From: Cytophagia bacterium
Lineage (GTDB): Bacteria > Bacteroidota > Bacteroidia > Cytophagales > Spirosomataceae
DNA length: 35,404 nt
Direction: 5' to 3'
Assembly (NCBI GenBank): GCA_004293645.1
Contig: REAB01000077.1
Location: forward strand, 1-35,404
Under the pieces are notes generated by a model. It did no database searches and was not told the origin of the DNA. It saw nothing but the letters and a program-made list of their open reading frames with translations. Below are positions 7,495 through 15,493 of this stretch, one piece after another. The translations under genes and the position numbers were made by a program. Each line of letters begins with the position of its first letter. Within the stretch, counting starts at the first letter, position 1.

Positions 7495-7536
7495 CAGTAA
7501 GCAATAAGGGCAGTCCTAAGCTATTGGATTCCAACC

Positions 7537-8229
7537 TCACTTTCGGCGTTTAAAGACTTTATAGCTTTGGAGGGTTTCGTAGGTGAGGTCGTATTCGGAG
7601 GCGGAGAGCAAAAATTCTTCGTCAAAATTACAAAAATCTAAGAAGCGTTCCAGTTCTTCGCCGCGCAGTCGCGTGGCTTGGGCAGCAATGAGTTCGAGCC
7701 GATAATTGGCCAATTTGCGCCGCCGCGCCTCCTGCATCAACACCAGCACTTTTCTATCGGAACGCGCCCGTTTGCTAAAAAGCTCATACAGTAACGTAAC
7801 GGGCGACTGCGCCAACTCCACCACTTGCTCGGCAGACAAGTTTTTGGTGGCTTGGGGTTCTCGCAGCAACTGTTCAATCTCGCGGCGCAGGGTTTCTTCG
7901 CGTTTGGTGGCAATAATTACCTCGGGCAGTGCGCGTCCCGTTTGTTTCATCAATAGCACGGGGTGTTCGGTTTCGCCGTCCCATTTAATGCCCACGCGAC
8001 CGTTCAGATTGGCCGCAATGATGGAGTCGCCTGGATTGGCGTATAAAAAAAACGCGCCCTTTTTGTTGCTCCGCGTTACTTGCTTGCTGCGCAGATTTGT
8101 AACCGTAGCCAACTCTACACCCTGCTGATTGTCAGCATCTAATACTTTTCCGAGTATGTATTTTTGCTGGGCGTAGCCATTTATTGCGGCCAATAAAATG
8201 AAAAAACAATATCTTAAATTACAATTCAT
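7537..8229 (-). CDS. Carboxypeptidase-regulatory-like domain protein, exported
   Basis: A 230-residue protein with a signal peptide (YCFFILLAAINGYAQ, residues 7-21) followed by a CarboxypepD_reg-like beta domain at about 24-95 (ILGKVLDADNQQGVELATV, SNKKGAFFLYANPGDSIIAANL). This is the fold found at the N terminus of SusC-type receptors, but no plug or barrel follows. The rest (100-230) is helical and charged (EETLRREIEQLLREPQ, LLYELFSKRARSDRK) and not recognised. It was the likely original downstream neighbour of the receptor at 12156-14366 before the segment between them was added. Function unknown; the periplasm or outer membrane is likely. Confidence 0.7.
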   Translation of the reverse strand: MNCNLRYCFFILLAAINGYAQQKYILGKVLDADNQQGVELATVTNLRSKQVTRSNKKGAFFLYANPGDSIIAANLNGRVGIKWDGETEHPVLLMKQTGRALPEVIIATKREETLRREIEQLLREPQATKNLSAEQVVELAQSPVTLLYELFSKRARSDRKVLVLMQEARRRKLANYRLELIAAQATRLRGEELERFLDFCNFDEEFLLSASEYDLTYETLQSYKVFKRRK

Positions 8230-8302
8230 GGGCTAAATTTAGCACATGTTAAAGATATTGATAAATTGTTCGGAATATTTTGTTGAATCAGCAGCTTTAA
8301 AA

Positions 8303-8484
8303 CTACATTTTTCTTAAATTCTACCCCGCAAGGTCAGCACCAAGTTGCGGCCTGGCGCGCTGATGCCACTGGCAAAGTAGCGGTAGTTTTGGTCGGTTAG
8401 GTTTTCGCAGGCGGCTTGTATGGTGCAGTTTTTTGATACTTCGTACGATGCCCGCAGGTTGAGCGTTGTCCAAGCGGGCATGCC
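8303..8484. repeat. Direct repeat DR-left (copy of 12144-12326)
   Basis: 182 bases matching 12144-12326 in the same orientation. The match begins at CTACATTTTT, a few bases beyond the receptor stop, and ends at GCGGGCATGCC. Between the two copies lie the DUF4249 and TonB genes and their upstream region, about 3.66 kb. Confidence 0.85.
8314..8484 (-). pseudogene. 3'-end fragment of a TonB-dependent receptor
   Basis: On the minus strand this encodes the last 56-57 residues of a TonB receptor barrel, from GMPAWTTLNLRASYEV to GRNLVLTLRGRI and a TAA stop. It is nearly identical to the end of the receptor at 12156-14366 (12156-12326). Within the matching stretch I count five base differences and one indel outside the coding part: three synonymous changes, one Ala-to-Thr change and a TGA/TAA stop change. 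No start codon, signal peptide or plug is attached, and upstream of it lies the end of an unrelated DUF4249 gene, so it is a remnant. It forms one of two direct repeats bracketing the DUF4249/TonB pair. Confidence 0.88.
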
Positions 8485-8508
8485 GCTGTGAGCCGTAGAA
8501 ATGTTCAG

Positions 8509-9357
8509 TTACAGAGGTATGCGCACTTCGGTTTTGTTGAAAGTAGCCAGTACGCCATAGCCACCTTTTATGTTGGTGTAAGATTCAAATGGTTCCACAA
8601 AAGCCCGCCCCAAGTAAGTAGGTTGCTGCTTTTGATTGTAATGAAAATCGTAGTAAGACTGACTCAAAACGTACAACTCGGCGTAGGCGGAGGTGATTTT
8701 TGCTCTTCCTGGTCCCGCATATTCGTCTCGTTCTGTTTCAAAACCGTAACTAACGCTACCCCCGCAACGGGTAAAATATAAGATGCTTCTAAACTGACAC
8801 TTGTCAAGTACCTCTCGCTCCTTTCCTATTTCCCAAATTAATCCAAAAAGTTTTGCCCCCAAGTAGGTGGAAATACGATAGCCATAGTAAGCTCGCTGAC
8901 TGGTCTTGGGAATGATGTTGATGCCCATTGCTTTGGTACCTTTATTGATACCAGTCGCTTCAAAAGTTTCAATTTTTTGGAGCGGATACGGTGCTGGAAC
9001 GCTAACTGACTCGCTCTCGACCGAGGGAAAGCCACTTGCGCGAATTTTGAGGGCATATTGGCTACCTGCTTTGGGCTTAAATTTGCTCGGCGATTGATAA
9101 ACTCCTTTTTCTTTGTGGGCTAAAACTTCTATTTTAACGCCATTCTGCCACAATTCTACTTCGGCATTGTCGAGATAGGTTATTTTGGGCACTTCGCCAA
9201 TGGCAAACGTGCGACCTACATAGACGGTGGCTACCTCGCTGGGGCCTAAATAAGACTCCACAAAAATTCTTTCGCCTTCAAATGGGGGAACGTAAGGGAT
9301 TTTGGGGGTACAACCAACGATGGCTCCCAACAAAAACAGGGTGATGAAGTAGCGCAT
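8509..9357 (-). CDS. DUF4249 outer-membrane lipoprotein, partner of the adjacent TonB receptor
   Basis: A 282-residue lipoprotein: the signal FITLFLLGAIVGC gives a lipobox with Cys16. The mature part starts PPFEGERIFVESYLGPSEVATVYVGRT, typical of DUF4249, with an immunoglobulin-like first half (NAEVELWQNGVKIEVL, GVYQSPSKFKPKAGSQYALKI). DUF4249 proteins are regularly encoded just after a TonB receptor, as here: the receptor stop is three bases upstream of this start. It probably sits on the outer membrane and helps capture the receptor's ligand, by analogy with SusD; that role is inference. Its stop codon lies only 24 bases from the receptor fragment at 8484. Confidence 0.82.
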   Translation of the reverse strand: MRYFITLFLLGAIVGCTPKIPYVPPFEGERIFVESYLGPSEVATVYVGRTFAIGEVPKITYLDNAEVELWQNGVKIEVLAHKEKGVYQSPSKFKPKAGSQYALKIRASGFPSVESESVSVPAPYPLQKIETFEATGINKGTKAMGINIIPKTSQRAYYGYRISTYLGAKLFGLIWEIGKEREVLDKCQFRSILYFTRCGGSVSYGFETERDEYAGPGRAKITSAYAELYVLSQSYYDFHYNQKQQPTYLGRAFVEPFESYTNIKGGYGVLATFNKTEVRIPL

Positions 9358-9360
9358 GGT

Positions 9361-11688
9361 TCAAAATTTTAGGGAATAACTAATGTAAGGTAAAATGGGG
9401 AATATGGATTGTTGCACTACGCTGATGCTAAGCGTTTTAAAACTCATGTTGGGCTGGCCAGGATTTTCGACAACCGCATTGTTTTGGAAATCAATGTAGT
9501 ACGCATTGCGGCGGTTGTAGAGATTATAAACGCCAAAACTCCAAGTTTTTAGGTTGCCTTTTTTGGTGGCTTTCTGGTAATTAAAGCTCAAATCTAAGCG
9601 GTGGTAGTCGGGCATTCGTTCTTGGTTGCGGCCCCGATAGATAAAATTAGGCTGGCGTGCGTCGGTTTTTTGAACCCCAATGGGAAGCGTAATGGCATTG
9701 CCCGTGCTATAAACCCAATTGGCCGCCCAACTCCACCTTTTGGACAGTACGTAGCTGGCGGTGATGGCCACATTGTGCGGTCGGTCAAACTTAGATGGGT
9801 ACCAGGCTGCGCGGTTGATGTTCTCAAATTGCCGCAACGACCGCGAATAAGTATAAGACAGCCAGCCTGTTAAGTCGCCTTTGTTTTTTTTGAGCGAAAA
9901 CTCCGCGCCGTAGGCTTTGCCAATTCCCTGTTTTTCGATAATACCCTGCCAATCGGTTTCGTAGCTGTTAAAAATACTTGCCCCTTGTTTAAAATCTATC
10001 AGGTTGTTCATTGATTTCCAGTAAGTTTCTACCGCAACCTCCCAGCCGTTCCGAAACTCTTTGCCCACGCTGCCCGCTATTTGCCACGCTCGTTGGGGTG
10101 GCACTTGGTCGGTGGCGGGCACCCAGATGTCGTTGGGAAGTCCCGCCGCATTGTTAGAGAGCAGGTGCAAGTATTGCGTCATGCGGGCGTAACCCAACTT
10201 AAATACCCAATCGCGCGGGGCTGCCCAGTTGAGGCTTAGGCGCGGCTCTAACGAATGATAAGTAGTTGTATTTTGCCGAAAAGCCGTTGCCCTTAGCCCA
10301 GCATTTACGCTCAGATTGGGCAATACATTCCAGTTGTTTTCAACAAAAATGGCTACTTCGGGAGCTACAATTGTTTGATTTGTTTGGGTTGTATCGCGCA
10401 CAGAATTGCGGATGATGGTTAAATTGGCAGGTTGGTATTGGTGGCTAATGCCCTCAATACCAGTTTTAAGGGTATAATTGGGGGCTACGTTATAATCAAT
10501 TTTAAATTTTAACGCCCAATCTCGAATCGTCGAAACCTGCGACAGGGCGTTGGTTTCAACTTTGTTGTTGAGGGTGCTGGTAATACTCAGGCCGTTGTCG
10601 TACCGAAAGCCCGTGCGGGTAAGGGTTACATTACTAAAAACTTTGGGCGACAGTACCCGCAAATAACGCGCCGTAAAAGTATGATTCCCCCAGCGAAGGT
10701 TGTTTTGTGTTATGTCGTCTGGGGTGCCTCGGCTTCTTTCGGCACTGTTAAAAAAATCTTTGCCCGAATAAAAACTCAAAAATAACTGACTTTGGTCTTT
10801 GAATTGGGTGTTAAATTTCATGTTCAAATCGTAAAACCAATAATTGGAATATTCGTTGCTACTCTTGGTGCGGTAGGCCAAGGTGTTGGGCAAAGTGAGC
10901 AACGCCACGTTTGAAAAACGACCCGATACCAGAAACGACGATTTTCCTTTTTGAATGGGGCCTTCGATGGTGAGCCGCGAGTTGATAATGCCCACGCCTA
11001 CTTCGCCCTTGATTTTTTCTTTACTGCCTTCGCGCATGGCAATGTCAATGACCGACGACAGCCGCCCGCCGTAGCGGGCTGGAAAACCCGCTTTGTATAA
11101 CTCCACCGACTTGATGGCATCGGGGTTGAAAACCGACAAAAACCCAAAAAGATGCGAGGTGCTGTAAATGGTGGCATCGTCGAGCAAAATCAGGTTTTGG
11201 TCGGGGCTGCCACCGCGCACGTACAGCCCCGTGTTGCCTTCTTGGCCACCCATTACGCCTGGAATAAAAGTGAGGGCGCGCAAAACGTCCACCTCGCCCA
11301 TCAACGCAGGAATTTTCTTGAGTTCTTGAATCGTCAGTTTATTGTTGCCAACGGGGCGGTCGCGGTCTTGGGTTTCTTTTACCACCACTTCTTGCAGCAA
11401 TACCACGCCCAGTTCAATGACCATTGAAGTATCTTTGGCCAGGGTAAAATTTAAAATTTGGGGCATATAACCCACCAAAGACGTGCGGACTGCCACTCGA
11501 CCAACGGGAAGAGTCAAACTAAAAAAGCCATACTGATTGCTCACTGTGCCTTTTTTCTGGACGTTGTCATAGACCGAAACGCCCGCGAGTGGTTCAAGAC
11601 TACCCGCTTCGCGCACGTAGCCGCTAATGGTGCGCGACTGCCCCCACAAACTTGCACTAAGCAGTAATAAAGGTAATAATTGTTTCAT
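9361..11688 (-). CDS. TonB-dependent receptor with carboxypeptidase-regulatory domain
   Basis: A 775-residue outer-membrane receptor. The ATG at 11688 gives a clean signal peptide (MKQLLPLLLLSASLWGQ); an in-frame TTG 24 bases earlier would spoil it. Residues about 18-100 form a CarboxypepD_reg domain (ISGYVREAGSLEPLAGVSVYD), then a plug with GLYVRGGSPDQNLILLDDA, STSHLFGFLSVFNPDAIKSV and RYGGRLSSVIDI, then a beta barrel to the end (PYISYSLKF, ending in Phe as is usual for assembly). It imports an unknown ligand with energy from TonB. Co-transcribed with DUF4249 downstream. The region ahead of it carries inverted repeats and a GAAT tract, hinting at variable expression. Confidence 0.9.
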   Translation of the reverse strand: MKQLLPLLLLSASLWGQSRTISGYVREAGSLEPLAGVSVYDNVQKKGTVSNQYGFFSLTLPVGRVAVRTSLVGYMPQILNFTLAKDTSMVIELGVVLLQEVVVKETQDRDRPVGNNKLTIQELKKIPALMGEVDVLRALTFIPGVMGGQEGNTGLYVRGGSPDQNLILLDDATIYSTSHLFGFLSVFNPDAIKSVELYKAGFPARYGGRLSSVIDIAMREGSKEKIKGEVGVGIINSRLTIEGPIQKGKSSFLVSGRFSNVALLTLPNTLAYRTKSSNEYSNYWFYDLNMKFNTQFKDQSQLFLSFYSGKDFFNSAERSRGTPDDITQNNLRWGNHTFTARYLRVLSPKVFSNVTLTRTGFRYDNGLSITSTLNNKVETNALSQVSTIRDWALKFKIDYNVAPNYTLKTGIEGISHQYQPANLTIIRNSVRDTTQTNQTIVAPEVAIFVENNWNVLPNLSVNAGLRATAFRQNTTTYHSLEPRLSLNWAAPRDWVFKLGYARMTQYLHLLSNNAAGLPNDIWVPATDQVPPQRAWQIAGSVGKEFRNGWEVAVETYWKSMNNLIDFKQGASIFNSYETDWQGIIEKQGIGKAYGAEFSLKKNKGDLTGWLSYTYSRSLRQFENINRAAWYPSKFDRPHNVAITASYVLSKRWSWAANWVYSTGNAITLPIGVQKTDARQPNFIYRGRNQERMPDYHRLDLSFNYQKATKKGNLKTWSFGVYNLYNRRNAYYIDFQNNAVVENPGQPNMSFKTLSISVVQQSIFPILPYISYSLKF

Positions 11689-11697
11689 GCTGTAAAG

Positions 11698-11851
11698 TTG
11701 GTTACGTTTCAAAGTATAGACCTCATTCCTAAAAGCAGATAAAATGGCGTAAAATGGGCTTTAAAAAGATCAAATTGGGCGGAATAAGCCTATTCTCAAA
11801 TGAGTTTTACGATTATTTTATGCTTAGGTCTATGCTTTGAAACATGACCAA
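11698..11851. promoter_or_regulatory. Inverted repeats enclosing the upstream region of the TonB receptor gene
   Basis: Bases 11698-11723 and the reverse complement of 11826-11851 agree at 23 of 26 positions; the shared core is GTTTCAAAGyATAGACCT. They enclose 102 bases. Just inside, the two sides are again related (AAGCAGATAAAATGGCGTAAAA on one strand, AAGCATAAAATAATCGTAAAA on the other). The left arm starts 10 bases before the receptor ATG. Each arm holds a near-promoter TATRCTTTG. The arrangement fits an invertible promoter segment, a paired operator or a long leader hairpin. Confidence 0.6.
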
Positions 11852-11969
11852 TTTTTTGGTACGGATGCATAGAAGTTGATGAAATGAGGTGTAAAGTATC
11901 TCAAATAACAATTATCAAAAGCACGTTTCCAAACGTATGTAAAACTATATTTTTTGTAAAGTTTATTCT

Positions 11970-12043
11970 GCACGGGCGGCCTGTGTGGAATGAATGAATG
12001 AATGAATGAATGAATGAATGAATGAATCGGGGCTGCCCGTGCG
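11970..12043. repeat. GAAT x10 microsatellite inside a GC-rich inverted element
   Basis: GAAT is repeated ten times without error at 11988-12027. It is flanked by CACGGGCGGCC (11971-11981) and CGGGGCTGCCCGTGCGG (12027-12043), which are imperfect inverse copies and resemble the core of the dispersed elements R1 and R2. Two more GAAT units follow at 12044. The rest of the gap 11689-12155 holds the inverted repeats at 11698-11851 and no gene. Confidence 0.85.
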
Positions 12044-12143
12044 GAATGAATGAACTGCCTTATAACCAGTGAATTAAGTTTAAATATGTTTTTTTGCATC
12101 AAAGCGTAACCTGTAAAATAAGGCCGACAGATACACTTTGAGG

Positions 12144-12326
12144 CTACATTTTTTCTCAAATTCTACCCCGCAAGGTCAGCACCAAATTGCGGCCTGGTGC
12201 GCTGATGCCACTGGCAAAGTAGCGGTAATTTTGGTCGGTTAGGTTTTCGCAGGCGGCTTGTATGGTGCAGTTTTTTGATACTTCGTACGATGCCCGCAGG
12301 TTGAGCGTTGCCCAAGCGGGCATGCC
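12144..12326. repeat. Direct repeat DR-right (receptor 3' end, copy of 8303-8484)
   Basis: This is the 3' end of the intact receptor gene plus 12 bases beyond its stop. Homologous recombination with 8303-8484 would remove the DUF4249/TonB unit and still leave a complete receptor reading frame. Confidence 0.85.
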
Positions 12327-14366
12327 TTCGGGCGTGGCGTAGAGTTGGTTGTCTTCGCCGTCGAGTTTGTAGTCGGCGAGGCGTTTCCAGCCGTTGTACA
12401 TCACAAAAAACTCGGCTTGCCATTTTTGGTTGGCGTATGTGAGGCTCGTACGACCAAACGAAGGCGGAATGTGGTCGAGGGGCGATGTGCCTCCTTTTTC
12501 TTCTTTGATTCGGCCAATGGTCTGATTATAAGTGCTGTACAGTGTCCAATTTTTGAAAAAACGTGCCGTAGCAGCTGCGTTAAATCCCTGCACGTTGGCT
12601 TGGCGGCGGTTTTGGTTGGCCGTTACTTGGCTCAACTTACTATCGTATTGAATTTGGCTTTGCCCGTTGAGCGCGAAGGGTTCGGTAACGATGGCATTGC
12701 GCAAATCGGTATAAAAAAAAGTGGCTTCCAATTTGAAAATATTTCCCACCAACTGACTGGCCGAAAGTTCGTAATTGTACGTAAACTCCGACCGCAAATT
12801 GGGGTTTGGTACAATGACCGAACCAGGCTGCGAATCGAATACTTTGGCCAAGTCGTCCACGTTGGGAGCTTTAAAACCTGTTGAAAATAAGGCACTTAAC
12901 TTAGTTTTGACCGAGGGCGAATAAACCACGCCCACGTTGCCAGAAAGCGCGTTGGGCGTTTGGCGCACGTCGTTGAAGGGAAGCGGAAAGAAGGTTTTAT
13001 CTATAAAATTGGCTTTGAGGCCAACGGCGTTGTAGCGCAAGCCCGCGTTCAAAAAAAACTGTTCCGAAAAACTAATTTGGTCGGTTAAGTAGAGCGCGAA
13101 GTACCGCATTTGGCTGCCGCCGTCGGGGTAGCGGGTGCTGGAAGGAACCACCGTTTGCTGCACAATGTCGGTGCGGAAAGCCGTCGAAAATACGTCGTTG
13201 TGCATGGCTTCTACGCCGTATTTGAGCGCGTGCCGCCCCCATTTTTTAAGGGCATCTGCATTGAAAGTATAAACTTTAACGCGCTCTAACTGACTGGTAC
13301 GCAAGTTGTTGCCAAAGCGGCGACTGATGCGACTTTCTTTGATGTCTTGGAAGGCGGTCGTTACCAGCAATTGGTCGTAAAAGGCCGTTGGACGCGTTAA
13401 TTCGGCGTGATAAGCCGCCATGAAACGCTTTTCGGGGCCGTAATACCACTCGGCAAAACGCGGTAAATTGTTGGCAGTTTCGGTGAGGCGGTCGTAGCGC
13501 GGCACGTCAGAGGTGCCAGAATACTGCACGTTGAGTGTGTGCTTCGCGTTGGCCGAGGGTTGAAACAATATTTTGGTATAAAAATCAGTTTGTTGGTAGC
13601 CCGAACCTATTTGTAAGTTAGGGTCGGAGTTGGGAATGGCCACGTCTTGGTTGTTTTGACGGGCGGCATAAAATGGCAATTTGCCAAAGTTAGGATAGGC
13701 GGCCAATCGGCGGTTTCCTTGCCGTAAATCGCCAAAATTGGCGCGGGTGAGGCTGGTTAAAATACCCCATTTTTTACCGCCCACGCTCACGTCAAAATGC
13801 CCCGTTTTTTCTTCATTTACCGACGAATAACGCCCGTAAACGTTGGCATTGATGAGCAATTTTTGGTCATTGCTCAACGCTGGGTTGCGGGTGCGAAAGT
13901 GCATAACCCCGCCGAGGGCTTCGCTGCCATACACCACCGAGCTGGGCCCCATTACTACTTCGACGCGCTCCAACAGCGAGGGGTCAATGCGCAGTACGTT
14001 TTGCAAATGGCCTGCGCGGTAGATGGCGTTGTTCATGCGCACGCCGTCTATGACCAGCAGCACGCGGTTGGCCTCAAACCCCCGCAACACGGGACTGCCG
14101 CCACCGCCCTGGCTTTTTTGCACAAAAACTTGCCCCGTTTGCATTAACAAATCTGCTGAATTTTGGGGGTTTCTGAACGCAATTTGACGGGCCGTAACTT
14201 GCTCAATCTGAAAGGGTAACGTGCGTTTTTGTTCTTCAAATTTACTGGCGGCTATCACCACTTCGTCGAGCTGAAGGGTATCTTTTGAAATGTCTCGTTG
14301 CTGACCAATTGCCCCCGCTCCAACAAGCATCAAACCAAGAAAGGAAGCTATTTTTTTAGGTCTCAT
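12156..14366 (-). CDS. TonB-dependent receptor, haem/haemoglobin type
   Basis: A 736-residue outer-membrane receptor with a signal peptide (IASFLGLMLVGAGAIGQ, residues 6-22), a possible TonB-box region (DTLQLDEVVIAASKFEE), a plug with VQKSQGGGGSPVLRGFEANRVL split across 78-100, VIDGVRMNN and GPSSVVYGSEALGGVMHF, and a barrel running to the C terminus. The GGGSPVLRGFEANR.L..IDGVRMNN block is characteristic of receptors in the haemoglobin/transferrin/lactoferrin family, so haem or an iron complex is the likely ligand. It lacks the carboxypeptidase-regulatory domain of the other two receptors here. It is divergent from the hydroxyproline genes. Its last 57 codons are duplicated at 8314-8484. Confidence 0.88.
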   Translation of the reverse strand: MRPKKIASFLGLMLVGAGAIGQQRDISKDTLQLDEVVIAASKFEEQKRTLPFQIEQVTARQIAFRNPQNSADLLMQTGQVFVQKSQGGGGSPVLRGFEANRVLLVIDGVRMNNAIYRAGHLQNVLRIDPSLLERVEVVMGPSSVVYGSEALGGVMHFRTRNPALSNDQKLLINANVYGRYSSVNEEKTGHFDVSVGGKKWGILTSLTRANFGDLRQGNRRLAAYPNFGKLPFYAARQNNQDVAIPNSDPNLQIGSGYQQTDFYTKILFQPSANAKHTLNVQYSGTSDVPRYDRLTETANNLPRFAEWYYGPEKRFMAAYHAELTRPTAFYDQLLVTTAFQDIKESRISRRFGNNLRTSQLERVKVYTFNADALKKWGRHALKYGVEAMHNDVFSTAFRTDIVQQTVVPSSTRYPDGGSQMRYFALYLTDQISFSEQFFLNAGLRYNAVGLKANFIDKTFFPLPFNDVRQTPNALSGNVGVVYSPSVKTKLSALFSTGFKAPNVDDLAKVFDSQPGSVIVPNPNLRSEFTYNYELSASQLVGNIFKLEATFFYTDLRNAIVTEPFALNGQSQIQYDSKLSQVTANQNRRQANVQGFNAAATARFFKNWTLYSTYNQTIGRIKEEKGGTSPLDHIPPSFGRTSLTYANQKWQAEFFVMYNGWKRLADYKLDGEDNQLYATPEGMPAWATLNLRASYEVSKNCTIQAACENLTDQNYRYFASGISAPGRNLVLTLRGRI

Positions 14367-14497
14367 AAAAGCGAAAGCGTTTTAACTGGAGGGCGGTGTG
14401 TCAACAATTGACCAAAATTAATGATTCTTTGCGTAAAAAGGCTGAAATAAAACACGACGCTCCGTTATATTTACGCAAAAAACTAAACCCCAATTTT

Positions 14498-15415
14498 ATG
14501 ACTCCCATCGAATGGAATGGCGTATATACGGCCATCACTACCAAAATGACTGCCGACGACCAACTGGATTTGTCTTTGCAAGCCAAAAGTACCGAGGCGC
14601 AAATTGCCGCTGGCGTAGATGGCATTATTTTGAGCGGCTCGCTGGGCGAAGCCAGTACGCTCACCGTTGCCGAAAAAGAAACGTTGCTCAAACATACCGT
14701 AGCCACAGCGGCGGGGCGCGTGCCAGTGCTACTCAATATTTCGGAAGGTGCAACGGCGGAGGCTATTCAACAAACAATCAATGCCGAAAAATGGGGCGCA
14801 GATGGCCTCATGGTCTTGCCTCCCATGCGCTACAAGTCGGACGCGCGCGAAACGGTGGCTTTTTTTAGGGCCATTGCGCAAGCTACTTCGCTGCCCATTA
14901 TGGTTTACAACAACCCCGTTGATTATAAAATTGAAGTAACGCTCGATATGTTTGCCGAATTGATTGAGGAAAGTAACATTCAAGCCGTCAAAGAATCGAC
15001 CCGAGATATTGCCAACGTGTCGCGGTTGCGGTCGCGGTTTGGCAATCGCATCAAAATACTGTGCGGCGTAGATACCATTGCAACCGAAGAACTATTGATG
15101 GGGGCTGATGGCTGGATTGGCGGCCTGGTGTGCGCTTTTCCTGCCGAAACAGTGGCCATTTATCGCCTCATCAAAGCGGGGCGGGTGTCAGAAGCGGTCG
15201 ATATTCACCGTTGGTTTTTGCCATTGCTCGAACTTGATTTGAACCCTAAGTTGGTACAATACATCAAGCTAACGGAAGCGCAAGTAGGCTTGGGCAGCGA
15301 GTATGTACGCGCCCCGCGCTTGACTTTGACGGGCGAAGAACGCGCAAACATCTTGAAAATCATCAACGACGGTATTGCTGCACGGCCTGTGTTACCCATC
15401 ATATCTCCAGCCTAA
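14498..15415 (+). CDS. Dihydrodipicolinate-synthase-family enzyme, probable pyrroline-4-hydroxy-2-carboxylate deaminase
   Basis: A 305-residue TIM-barrel aldolase-family protein from the ATG at 14498 (MTPIEWNGVYTAITTKM); an earlier in-frame ATG at 14396 would add 34 residues with no family match. Landmarks are GSLGE (47-51), the catalytic Tyr137 in VYNNP and the Schiff-base Lys165 in QAVKEST. By itself this could be one of many DHDPS-like enzymes. Followed by a 4-hydroxyproline epimerase and a D-amino-acid oxidase-type flavoprotein on the same strand, it is best read as the LhpC-type deaminase/dehydratase that turns 1-pyrroline-4-hydroxy-2-carboxylate into 2-oxoglutarate semialdehyde. The specific reaction is inference from context. 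Confidence 0.82.
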   Translation: MTPIEWNGVYTAITTKMTADDQLDLSLQAKSTEAQIAAGVDGIILSGSLGEASTLTVAEKETLLKHTVATAAGRVPVLLNISEGATAEAIQQTINAEKWGADGLMVLPPMRYKSDARETVAFFRAIAQATSLPIMVYNNPVDYKIEVTLDMFAELIEESNIQAVKESTRDIANVSRLRSRFGNRIKILCGVDTIATEELLMGADGWIGGLVCAFPAETVAIYRLIKAGRVSEAVDIHRWFLPLLELDLNPKLVQYIKLTEAQVGLGSEYVRAPRLTLTGEERANILKIINDGIAARPVLPIISPA

Positions 15416-15459
15416 AGGCATCACGGCTTGTTTTGCCATCATGTCCCCAGCCTAAAGGC
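15396..15459. repeat. 24-bp direct repeat containing the CCAGCCTAAAGGC element
   Basis: CCATCATATCTCCAGCCTAA with AGGC after it (15396-15419) recurs at 15436-15459 with two changes. The first copy runs into the 3' end of the deaminase gene, encoding its last residues. The inverse CCTCAGCCTTTAGGCTGGGG occurs at 17904-17923, so this is a small dispersed element. Confidence 0.65.
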
Positions 15460-15493
15460 GTGGGGTTAGTAGATAAACTCGTCATCTTTTTTT

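Noticed and set aside
8314..8484. Receptor fragment as a small functional gene
   Set aside because: It starts in the middle of a barrel strand, has no signal peptide and is bordered by the end of an unrelated gene.
11830..12159. 109-codon open frame on the minus strand with repeated SFIH residues
   Set aside because: Its repetitive part is the translation of the GAAT tract, it overlaps the receptor stop codon region, and no family resemblance or start signal is seen.
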